Of a DNA stretch of 64,000 nt, positions 46,488 through 57,954 are shown in pieces (positions within the stretch are counted from its first letter, which is position 1; each line of letters starts with the position of its first letter). A model generated the notes under the pieces. It was not told where the DNA came from. It saw only the letters and a program-made list of their open reading frames with translations, and ran no database searches. Source of the stretch: Rhodeus uyekii. Lineage: Eukaryota; Chordata; Actinopteri; Cypriniformes; Acheilognathidae. The stretch lies in assembly GCA_037043235.1 (NCBI GenBank), contig JAWRVZ010000038.1, positions 996,001 to 1,060,000 on the forward strand, written 5' to 3'. A program made the position numbers and the translations under genes.

Positions 46488-48008
46488 GTCAACAGACGTG
46501 TCAACTTTAATGCTCTGCCATGGCAACAGGATAAGAAAGTCAACTTTTACTCTGTTTCCAAACATTTAAAATGACAAATGAATGCATACTCTGAGAGCAC
46601 GTCACAAGACATGTTTGACTATACCAGCTGGATGCTCAAAATTGATCGGGAGAATGCAGTTGATTGCACACATAAGTTAATCGTCATTCTAAACTAATGC
46701 ATGTTGCATTGTAAAGCACATACATACACAGTGACTCGCACATCATGCACAGATTGCACAAACGCACAGAATCGTTCAGTAGCGCAGAGATGTATCGTCA
46801 ACACTGTTCTGTGTTTTATCAATAAAATAGCTTAGAAATTATTTCTTAGTAACTAAAACCCACAGAGAGATGCTGCCAGGTAGAATTTATTCACATGCAA
46901 TCACTCTCTCACTAATGGATTCATATAAGTGTAATCTTCTCTCTGCCCATTCATTTTATTTGTCTGATTTAGAACGAGAATAAATCTGTATGAAATGTAA
47001 CGATCTACAAATAAAAGAACTGATAAGCTTTCATGTAGATGCAATAGCCATTCAATGTGTTCCTTGAATGCAATGTATAATGTAAATCTAGAGGGAACCA
47101 CTGGCGAATTAGTCAAATTAGTTTTGACGTTACGGCTGCAACACTGTGTACCTTCTTTTTTTTTTTGCTTGGAATCATATATAATAAAATAGTGAAATTA
47201 TAATAAATGGGCTCATACGAGTTCCCTCATTTGGATGGCAGAAAGCGATTAAAATGTGCACAATCATTGCAATAATTGCGACTAGATCGGAGGACTATGT
47301 GCAGTGTTTTTTTGTTTTTGTTTTTTTGTGCTTTGTGAATTCTATGACTCTTGGAATTTGTGAAAAACCTGATAATAAGATAGGAGCTTGAGAATTTCTT
47401 GAGCTTTATCGAAGATTCTGTTTGGAGTATCCAATTGTCTTGTGTCAAGGGCACAGTAGTGGTGTATAATTTACTAATTGAACTGGTTTTTAAAAAACTA
47501 AAGAGACAAGAACCTGCTTGTCTCAGTAGTCTTGCAAATGTCGCGGCTTGTCACAGATGTGACTTTCTGTGTACCGATACAAACCCATTTGGGCTCCGTT
47601 TCAGAACATTTTGTCAATGACAGAAATTCATGTCTGACAAAGCCAGAACTGAAATGCTTATGTCAATAAATTATGAAAAGATTTAAAAAAAAATTGTGAT
47701 ATATTCTAAATTAAGAAGTTTTTTACTATCTTCCCAAATATTTATGTGCTGTATGAATTTTATGGACGCATGTTTCAGCCATGGAATAGAAAGAATTACA
47801 ATTACAATCACAATTCTGACTTTTTTTATCGCAATTGGAAGTATGTCCTGTTATTTTGACTTTATAACTTGCAATTGTAAATTTGTGAGAATATATCTTT
47901 CAACTGAGAAAAAAAATCTAAATTCCGAGATAATATTTTGCAATATTTTCCTTTTATTTATTCCATGGCATAAACAAGCTTCCTTAGAGCATTGTATCTT
48001 AAAAAAGA

Positions 48009-48012
<4 letters not shown>

Positions 48013-48076
<64 letters not shown>
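48013..48076. repeat. (TA)n microsatellite
   Basis: About 32 uninterrupted TA units. Open frames across it (poly Ile-Tyr) are artefacts. Confidence 0.97.
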
Positions 48077-48080
<4 letters not shown>

Positions 48081-48565
48081 GTTTAATATAATATGGTTTA
48101 AAATATAATTTAATCCTGTTATGAATAATTAGCAATCCTAATATTTTTGTGGAAATCGTTTATTTGCTTTTGTAACAAATAAAAAAGTCTTTACTGTCAA
48201 TTTTCAAGATAAGTACCTTAGAAGTTTTTTTTTTGTTTTTTTTTACAGTGTGTAGAAAGAACAGCAACTATATATTTTGGAACAGAGCTTTAATATGGTC
48301 TCATAAACGATCAGTGATGCATTCTATCAAGATAAGAAAATTCTTCTGGAGGTAGTTTCGACTTATAGCAGTTTGTTGCCCTGGCAACATGGGTTGAATT
48401 AGGACATTTTGGCAGATATTTTTCATCATCTCTGTTTTGTCTGTGTTTACAGTCAAAAATGTTTCAACACCAAATATGCATCAAAGTAGGACTAAAAATA
48501 TCCCGAAGGCTTTAGCTCAAAAAACTGAACTTCAAAATGACTTGGTTTAACAATTCCTGATTCAA

Positions 48566-48591
48566 CCCCCCCCCCCCCCCCCCCCCCCCCC
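48566..48591. repeat. Poly(C) tract
   Basis: 26 consecutive C, the longest mononucleotide run noticed. Confidence 0.97.
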
Positions 48592-49230
48592 AATCCTCAT
48601 AAGCTGCCTTCAGCTTCAACAAACACACATGATTACACATGGCTACAGCTTTCTTCTGAATGCTGTTGAACTCTTCACACATGCTGCTTGTGTCTTGAAG
48701 TATTTAGACCACCTTCTAGTGATGGCTTGCTTTGTTCGACCTTGAGGTTAGCCAATGCCTCAATTTTCACATTCACTTTCCTATTAGCGAGCTAATAAAC
48801 AATAATTACGTGTCGTCATAAAAACATAATTGCAGTGCCTAGCAATCTGTCGAGTTACAGATAGCAGTCAATAGCAACGTTAGCAAACTGTTTTTGTGTT
48901 GAGATACTGAGCTTCAGACACAGACGATAAAGTCCTGCCCTCAGTATTAGCTGGGGTGAAACACCCACTGCCCAGAGGCTGCTGCCCACAAATATCCCAG
49001 ACATAGGAATTCAAGAAGAAAATATGAAAATACAGGCACAGGACACTTCTAGTGGATCATAAGTAATGATTAAGATGCATTATTTTTGTTTATAATTTAT
49101 GAGAGGCATGAAGCCTGTACTGTATTTATTTTAATTTTTAAAGTCCTGCACAGTGTACTTTTAAGTCTTAGTTTTTATGTCCCCAGCATGAAAGAGAAAC
49201 CAGTTGTGTAGACGTTTTGCTATGAAACAG

Positions 49231-49234
<4 letters not shown>

Positions 49235-49266
<32 letters not shown>
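49235..49266. repeat. (TG)n microsatellite
   Basis: 16 uninterrupted TG units. Confidence 0.95.
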
Positions 49267-49267
<1 letters not shown>

Positions 49268-49520
49268 CATATACAAAGAATATGAATTCATATGTAAATA
49301 AATATAATTATTTATTTTATTTGAATATATAAATATCAAACTTGCATGAGTTTTTAAAGTCAATCATATATTTTCAGATTAACTGGGTAAAGTATTAAAC
49401 AAAACAGTATTCGTTCACATTATAACTTTTTTTTAATAACATGTTGCCTTGAAAAACATAAATTCATGTTAAGCATTTTTAAAATAAAATTGTGAACATA
49501 TTTGTCTTGCTAGGTTTATT

Positions 49521-49625
49521 TTCACAGCCAGAGAGTTTCTCTCTTTGTCTGGCATCCTGGGAAACGCGGTGCGGCTGCCGATATAGCTGTATTTTAGAAT
49601 TGTTATTTTTCAATGAATATTTGTG
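49521..49625 (+). mobile_element. Fragment of family D element
   Basis: Shares GAGTTTCTCTCTTTGTCTGG and GGCTGCCGATAT with 51248-51370 inside the larger element. No ends retained. Confidence 0.65.
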
Positions 49626-49650
49626 ATATATACACACATACATACATACA

Positions 49651-50720
49651 CACTCTTCAGCCACTTTTATTTACACCAGTTCAACTGCTCGTTAACAAAA
49701 ACATCTAATCAGCTCTTGCATTTAGGCATGCGGAAATGGTCATGATCAGCTGAAACTGAGCATCAGAATTGGGAAGAAAGGCAATTTAAGTGACTTTAAA
49801 CGTGGCATGGTTGTTGGTGCTGGATGGGCTGGTCTGAGTATTTCAGAAACTTTTGATCTACTGGGATTTTCACACATAACATTTTCTAGGGTTTACAGAA
49901 AATGGTCTGAAAAAGAGAAAATATCCAGTGAACGGCACTTCTGTGGCCAAAAATGCCTTATTGATGCCAGAGGTCAGAGGAGAATGGTTCAAGCTGCTAG
50001 AAAGGCAACAGTAACTCGCTTGTTACAACCGAGGTCTGCAGAAAAGCATTTCTGAACACACAACATGTTGAGCAGATGGGCTACAAAGAAGATCACACCG
50101 GGTGCCACTCCAAGAACAGGAAACGGAGGCTACAGTTCGCACAAGCTCATCAACGTTGGACAATAGAAGTCTTGATTTCTGCTGCAACAATAGAGTCTTG
50201 ATTTCTGCTGCCACATTCAGATGGTAGCGTCAGAAATTGCCATAAACAACATGAAAGTTGTTTTAATTTTAAAGGGCACATTCATCCATCGTGCCCTATA
50301 TGAACCTTTCAGGCTGCTGGTACTGTACTGGTGTGGGGGATGTTTTCTTGAAACTCTGTGGGCCTCATAATGCCAGTTGAGCATTGCTTCTGATCATGTC
50401 CATCCCTTCATGACCACAGTGGACCCATCATTTGATGTCTTCGTCCAGCAGGATAACATGCCATGTCACAAAGCTTCAAACTGGTTTCTTCACCAGATCT
50501 CAATCCAATAGAGCTGCTTTGGGATGTGGTGGAAAAGAGATTTGCATCATGGATTTGGAGCCGACAAATCTGCAGCAACTGCGTGATGCTGTCTTGTTAA
50601 TATGAACCAAAATCTCTTGAGAAATGTTTCCAGCACATAGTTGAATCTATGCCATGAAGAATTAAGGCATTTGTGAAGGCAAAAGGGAGTCTGAATCGGT
50701 ACTAAAGTGGGCGGTGAGTG
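49651..50720 (+). pseudogene. Tc1-like transposon with broken transposase
   Basis: The ends CACTCTTCAGCCACTTTTAT and, inverted, CACTCACCGCCCACTTTAG give about 1.07 kb, close to the 1.2-1.6 kb usual for Tc1-like elements. The reading LSDFKRGMVVGAGWAGLSIS and YRKWSEKEK matches the N-terminal DNA-binding part. Later the frame shifts, and only fragments such as the FDVFVQQDNMPC-like region are visible. Confidence 0.8.
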
Positions 50721-50740
50721 TATATATAAAAATGTAAATA

Positions 50741-51441
50741 CAGTGATCCCTTGTTTATCGCGGTTAATGTGGACCGGAACCCCCCGCGATAGGTGAAAAT
50801 CCGTGAAGTAGGATAGGCCCCACCTAGGAATTTCCATATATGTGTGTGTAGGTACCAGAATGTTTAAAATATGTATATTTATACATTAAATATATTTTAA
50901 TTACATCTTTTTAATTATAAAAGCTTAATATTATACATTTACTATATATTATTATGGTGCTCTACACTCATCAATGACAGTAGTATCTTGAGACTCCAGT
51001 AATGACGACGATGACAGACCTGTGCGGTTCGATGAATGATGATGATGGTGTTACTGCACTGGTATAATGAGGCCTTTAAATCAGTTCAGGAAGCGCCTCA
51101 TCGTCAGATTTCGGCGCTGGATCGTCAACATTTGCTTCTAAGAGAGGCGAAGAGGCTCCCACTCCACTCGTGCTCTCATTGGTCGATCTCGCGCCGGAAA
51201 CCAATCACGTGTCTTGTCTGAGTGCCGTGGGTGTGTACAAAGCCTCTGAGAGAGTTTCTCTCTTTGTCTGGCATCCTGGGAAACCGTTTCTCTCACAACA
51301 CGATGAAACAACGCTGCTTTCCGCAATACAGCTGCCGATATGGCGGTATTTTTGAATTTTTATCTTTCAATGAATATTTTAGAAAAATCCGCAATGCACT
51401 GAGGCCGTGAAAATTGAATCGCGAAGTGGCGAGAGAAATCC
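50741..51441. mobile_element. Pogo/Tigger-like element, family D
   Basis: Starts CAGTGATCCCTTGTTTATCG after TA. The right end reads CGCGAAGTGGCGAGAGAAAT, the counterpart of the family D end at 42896. The right terminus is degraded. Confidence 0.7.
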
Positions 51442-52839
51442 TCAAACATATTTGTGTGTGTGTGTGTTTAACCAGGAGGTTATAGTCTGTTATTCTCAAA
51501 TCAACAAACTGTCAGGCTTTATTTCTGGGTTACAGTGCTACTTCACTAACCATCAGTTCGCAAACATTCCTAAACAACAGAGTCAGGCTGCAGCCTAAGA
51601 TCGATTGCATTTATTTAATCTGCTGTGGTCTTCACCTCCGCGGTAAAGAGGCGCTCTGGCTCGCCATCTAACAGTGCAAGGTCTATGTGATTCTCATCCA
51701 GCACTCCCATAGTTCTGAGTCAGCGTCCAGATAGAGGCAGGAGCAATTAAATCTAATTTATGAGTCCCAGCATTCCTAACGTCATAGATGTGTGTGTGGG
51801 TAATGCGCTGATGAGACTACATTTCCATTTCTCATTTCTCATTCCTTATTCCTCATTCCAAAACCTCAGTCACCTCTTTAATGCACATTTGACTCTTGTT
51901 TTCGTTTGTGTGATCTAATGTGGTATTAAATTGTGGCGAATGATTAGATATTGTTTTTTATGTTTTTCCCCTTGCCATAATGCATCTGTACTTTAGATCA
52001 CTGGATTGATACATTAACATTTGGCTTATTAATTATTTATGTTTACATTTAATATTAGATCTATACAGCATGATCTAAATTTTGTATACCGTTTAATATC
52101 ATTTTACCAATCAACTGTTTCTCAAATAATGTCTTCCAGTTAGTGAATTTGGGTGCAAATTTGCAGATAGTTTTTTGTTAAAGCACTTTCACTTATTCTT
52201 TCTGCACAAACGTATTATTTGAGCTATTAAGTTGTTTAAATTGTCATTGTAATGTTGGAACTTCTTTTCTAGGCTGATGATATTCTGGTTATGCAATGAG
52301 TTTTCTGTGGGTGGATTTCTTTCCTAGTGTGCTCTAGTGTCATTCAAAGTTCCTGTGTTTATCAGCTTGACTTGGTTTTGACAAGTTGACATTGGATATA
52401 AGTTTACATAGACAAAGAGTTTAATAACGGATTTTATCACACAGGCCCGTTTCACACAGCTCGGCAAATTGCATCATTCACACCGCACATGTAACACTGA
52501 AAGTATAGCCTTGTTTCCCAAATAAGTGTGCTGAATTCACTATAAACCCATGTATCAACACCCTCTTTTTTTGGGGGGAGTGTTTAGTTTGATTAATATT
52601 CCACATACAGTGACAGATAAAAATATTACGGAAATGTTAACATATGAAGTAAATGTGTGTTCTTATGCAGTGCCTCATCCATAGACTTCCAATATTAAGT
52701 GTATTACTGGACCTTTGCATTTTACAAAGTGTGTACTAAAGTTTCAGATCGGTAGATCACATTTGTTATGCTTTAAAAAAATATCTCTTCTGGTCACTGA
52801 GGTTGCATAATTGATCCATCCATCAAACACTATTTAATC

Positions 52840-53000
52840 CAAAATACAGCAAAATATTGTGAAATATTATTATTCAACATTCAACATTGATAGTAATACA
52901 TGTTTCTTGAGCAACAAATCAGCATATTAAATAATAAATATAATGATTTCTGAAGGTTCATGTGACACTAAAGACGGGAGTAATGACACTGAATAAATTA
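52840..53000 (-). repeat. Dispersed AT-rich cyprinid-type repeat
   Basis: Reverse orientation, containing TTTCTGAAGGTTCATGTGAC. Confidence 0.6.
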
Positions 53001-53024
53001 TTTTTAAAAATGACGTTAAAAATG

Positions 53025-53025
<1 letters not shown>

Positions 53026-53067
<42 letters not shown>
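53026..53067. repeat. (TA)n(CA)n array at an element boundary
   Basis: The run ends exactly where the family B element begins (CAGTAATACC). Confidence 0.9.
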
Positions 53068-53070
<3 letters not shown>

Positions 53071-54047
53071 TAATACCTCGGTTTGCAAGCTTAATTCATT
53101 CTAAGAGTGAGCTCGTAACCCAAAATGCTCGTACACCAAATCAATTCCCCCATAAGAATGCACAAAAAATCAATTGATTTGTTCCACACGACCATAAATG
53201 CCCATTAAAAAAAAAATGTTTTACCCTATTAATTACAGTTAAAATTATAAGCATTAAGATCTCATATAAATACTAATTAATAATTGACAATCTCTAAAAA
53301 TACTCATTTACTGTAACGCACTTCAGCTTTGAGCAGCGTCGCTGCTGGCGTGAAGGAGACGAGACAGAGGAGGGAGGGGGAAAACACAAAACCCGGATTC
53401 AAGTGCAAATTAGTGAATTTATTATAATAGTGCAGAAAACAAACGAAGTAATAATCCAGAGTGAAGGTCGTGGAACATGGAACAGAGATGTGCGCGAGCA
53501 CCTGGACACTTGTGGAGAGAAGTGAACAGCATAGGCAGATCAGATGAGAATCATGTGTGTCAGTGATCCGTGACCACGCCCCCACTCACACACACACACA
53601 CACAGGCAGAACTAGGAGACAATGAATTCATGAACCGTGAAAGTTACTGCTTAGAGGTACTGTACGTGTATATTTCACTACGTGAACAATAGCGATCACA
53701 ATTAATGTTAACAACACAAGGTAAAACCGCTGTAAATCACTTATAAAAGTATCACTGTGGTGAATGATGCAACTAAACCGAGCAACGCTGAGAGAATGAA
53801 CGAGTTAAGGGGTGATAAAGGGGTTGGAACTGCGCGACTGTTTTATGAGAGGCTGTCATTAGGATATTTTCAGTAAAAATGTGCGCGACGATGCTGAGCG
53901 TTAAGGACTTTTCCACACAAAAATGCACGTGGGTGAGGGAAAAATTTCCTCGCACTCCGATACAATGCTCGTACACCAATTTTACCCTCCATGCTCGTAC
54001 ATCGATTTGCTCGTATACTGAGTCGCTCGTAAACCGAGGTATCACTG
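53068..54047. mobile_element. Pogo/Tigger-like MITE, family B copy 2, with a 260-bp insert
   Basis: The left end CAGTAATACCTCGGTTTGC pairs with GTAAACCGAGGTATCACTG at the right, followed by a (TA)n run. Compared with 29746-30444 it holds about 260 extra bases (about 53375-53638) of unknown origin. Confidence 0.8.
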
Positions 54048-56019
54048 TATATATATATATATATATATGACACTGCATAGACTCTGTTTAACTGCTTTTT
54101 TCTGGCTTTGATTATAAGCAGTGTTTTTATATTTGTCAACTAAATGGCAGAACATCTTATAGATAATTGTTTCTGGTAATTCAGGGTTTTGTTTTACAAG
54201 AATTAACTTTACAAGCATATTTGCTAGAACGCATTGTGCTTGTAAACCAGTGACACTTGAGTTTTATGGATGCTCATAGATTATTCATGTTTGAAGCATC
54301 AGGTTTTATTTCCATGAAAGCGCATAATTATAAAAGGTATTAAATGCCTTACTAACATTCTCAGTTTTGATTTAGCATCTTATTCAATACCATTTTAAGT
54401 GTTTAGTTGCATGACAAAGCCTTCAAATTGCTCGGGTATCTGTAGTTTGTATAGCACTACATTAACCGACTGCCCAGTCCTTGTTTATTTTATGAGATTT
54501 TAATAAATTATGAAGAAAGGACTAATGCCGGCTCAAGAGGGGAGTGCAGGCACTTGTCAATAAAACGCTACGCCTTTGAGTGGACATTACTGAGGACTAT
54601 TTCTTAATTCAGTTTGAGCATCAGGCCCTCGAACAGCCTAACCAGATTTGAATTGTCTTAGTGAGCGTTTACATGTCACTCTGGTGGAGAATCAATGATA
54701 ATGCATGCTTTTAAAATGAAGATGACAGGGAGGTCAGGTCATGAAACATCCTCTGTTTAGGGCTACTCCCTAATAGTCAACTAATTGTTAGTCGAAGAGA
54801 AGAGGCTCAGTTGACCAAATTTTAATTAGTCGATTGGTTACAGAAACTCCACAGGAAGTGACTCACTCACACAGTGCGTGATGGACAGATCGTTAACATG
54901 GCTGGTCCATGTGGTAATTATTTTTGGTAAGAAAATCCAAACGTTCGCCTATTATTCATTGACCTCTAACATGTTAAGTAGGCGCAAAATTAGTACCGCA
55001 CTTACTGAGTGATGTTTATTTAATGTGCATTTATCTGTTAGAGTGCAACACTTGGGTTCCGGAAGGAAAAAGTCATTAAAAGTTCATTTTCTCCATAGAG
55101 AAATTGATTTTGAATGATAACTTACTACTGTGAGCTACTTGTTAATCCATGATATTTGCTTTTAGCCATCAGCCCAAATCAATTCAGCTTATTTTAAAAT
55201 AATAAAATGAAATACAAATAATAAGTTTCTAAAATAATAAAAGTTTCATATATAAATGTATAACTATATGTATGTATATATATGTGTGTGTATATTATAA
55301 CTATCTTGACTGCTTTTTCCCCCACTTTTACAAAGCACTACTGGTGTGTCAATTCATCACAAATAATGCCTACATTTCTTCGTTTTATTGTGTGAACGCC
55401 ACGGTCAGCAACTGCAACTTTGTGGGGATGTTGATTGTTGATTAGCCTGTATTCCTGCTTGATTGGGCTTGTTTTGCAGCGAGGTGTGGAGGAGTTAAAA
55501 TGCGAGCACAGAAAAGAGAAGGCCTTTAGATGTAGAATGATTTGTCCTTAAGCCACATGACAGGTTAAAAGCGTATTTTGACCTGGCGCTTGGTTGACTG
55601 GACCCCCCCAAAAGACAAAACTCAAACCAGACACACTGTCAAAAACAGGCCTGCTCGACTTACCACATCACACACACATGCTTAACACTGCCATACCGCC
55701 CTGAAACAAAGCCAAGGAGAAGAGCCAATAAAAAGTAGAGGAGTAAAGACAGGGACAAACAATTTATTTTTTGTGTTACGGCTTACTGATCCTTCCCTTC
55801 ATCTGCTGAAACTCCACAGAAACAGGAAATGAAGAACTTAAATGTGATAGATTTCACTATCCCCCTTTCTTCAGCAGGATTATACAAACAAATAAACCCA
55901 AACAAATTGGTAAAACAAAAAAATTAATCTAGGTAATCAGATACATCAACAAATTCTAAGTTTAAGCAAGCAGAACTGGCAGATGTTTATTTTGTACTCA
56001 TACATTTAATCACTCATTA

Positions 56020-56345
56020 CCTAAAATATTTGTTTAATATTTTTAACAAAGTTATCATGTAATCTCAATTTAGTATTAAAAAGTTGGCTAGCTTTAATTA
56101 GCAAATTCAGTAAGTGCTAACTTGCTAGTTGGTAAAGCAATGCTTTGATAACATTAGCATTAGCACCTAAAATATTTGCATTAGCACCTAAGCACCATTA
56201 GCACCTAAAATATATGTTTAATATTTGATTAAGTTATCATGTAATCTCAACTAAATCTCAGTATTAGAAAGTTGGCTATCTTTAATTAGCAAATTCAGTA
56301 AGTGCTAACTTGCTAGTTGGTAAAACAATGCTTTGGTAACATTAA
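56020..56345. repeat. Tandem duplication, unit about 190 bp
   Basis: TTAATTAGCAAATTCAGTAA and GTGCTAACTTGCTAGTTGGT occur twice in the same order, about 187 bp apart, separated by a short (TTAGCACCTAA) repeat. Confidence 0.85.
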
Positions 56346-56979
56346 CATTAGCATAGCAAGTGTTGAAGTGTTGAGTACGGAAACCAAGCTCATTCTCCAC
56401 TCCTCATCATGATGGTAACTCCCCCGAAAAAACACAACATAACAGAAACTCTTCAAAATTAGAATATCAAAACATTAAACACTACTAAATCTCCTATTAA
56501 CCTTGTTCAAAAGCATTAGTTAATACTTCATTTTAGCATTTACTCTCCTTTTTCAGTGTCTGAGCATGCTGGGAAATAGAAATCCCAACCCAGTTTCAGC
56601 TAACACTAAGTTTATCTAAATGAAACGAAACAAGTTCATGAAATTCAAACAAATTATTAATTTGATTGAACTAATTTGTTTACCACAGAGTACATGTGTT
56701 TTTATTCAGGATGCCATTAAACGATCTAACATCTAGATTTGCCAAAGTGTATAAGGTTTGTGGTATTAAATGTTTTGATATTCAAAATTGTGTTTAACAT
56801 AAAAGTTTTGGTGAATGCCGATATGAAAAAAGAGTTCTAGCATTTGCCTTCCATTTGTTAGGACAGAATTGTTAAATACAGTGAACTATTGAAGATGCAT
56901 AAACCATACCACAATATAACTATACCACTGTCACAATACTGTACATTAAACCTTCTCTTAATTATTGTTGTTAATAGTA

Positions 56980-57708
56980 CAGTGGAGTTCGGTTATGTCG
57001 ACGGCCTCGGAGGTTGCAAAAAAGCATTTTGCACATAATTTTGCATTTCGCGAGATAACCCATATATCATATATAACATTTTCCCACATATAACCCGCAG
57101 ATAATCCGCACGCTCATATTGCCAGTGGGTTTTGGGTTTTGTGTAAAAAATCGTTGGCATAACCCACACCCATAGATTGATGAACTTTTTTTTGTGTAAG
57201 ATCATATTTCGAATTTCAAATGTTGCTCACATGACTTCAATTATCCATAACTGTTCAGGCTCGGTACACAGTGCTTGTGCGTGAAATTCAAACAATAAAA
57301 AAACAAACACAAGTCAGAATCAGAACAAAAAGAAAAAGCAGTCTCTCCCGCTCTCCTCTCCGCGCTGTGCAGCGGCTCGTCCCTTTAAGAAGCGTGTCGA
57401 TGAGATGTGAAGAGCCGCCCTCATGGCAGCACAGCCAATCACGTCTTCTTGCATGATTGACAGGTCAGACAGCTTATCAGCTCCAGCTGTCAGAGTGATA
57501 GTGGAAGCGCAGCCAGCTGTCAGAGCGCCAAAGACAATAACCCTCGCAAGAAATAAAAATAAAAATGTGAGTTATTAAATGAGAACGAATCGACATTAAA
57601 GAATCGAAAATACTACGACAAATAGGGAGTTTGGCGGTTTCGCTTCAAAAACATTGACATAATAGGATTGGCGAGTTAACGTGACTCCACTTAAAGTGAA
57701 CTCCACTG
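56980..57708. mobile_element. TA-flanked element, CAGTGGAGTTC ends, copy 2, with nested insert
   Basis: Same ends as 17247-17738. From about 57076 it contains the ATATAACCCGC-type element also nested at 7445, plus further foreign sequence to about 57560. Confidence 0.78.
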
Positions 57709-57749
57709 TATTATTATTATACATTTTCTTTATAGGTGCCTTATATCAG

Positions 57750-57954
57750 TGGTCCCCAACCCCCGGCACCGGTCCGTGGATCAAATGGTACCAGGCCACG
57801 GATCGAATTCGCGGACCGGTCCGTGAGCGGCAGCAAGCGGCGGTGAGGAGATGTGTCCCCCCCACCCCCCTCAGCAATCTCGAGCGGTCACCGGTCCGTG
57901 GTAAAATTATCACACCTTTACCGGTCCGCGGCACAAAAAAAGGTTGGGGACCAC
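57750..57954. mobile_element. hAT-type MITE (CAGTGGTCCCCAACC ends)
   Basis: CAGTGGTCCCCAACC and GGTTGGGGACCACTG are perfect 15-bp inverted repeats. The flanks CCTTATAT and CCTTACAT form an 8-bp target duplication with one mismatch. GC-rich interior with ACCGGTCCG repeated in both orientations. Confidence 0.88.
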
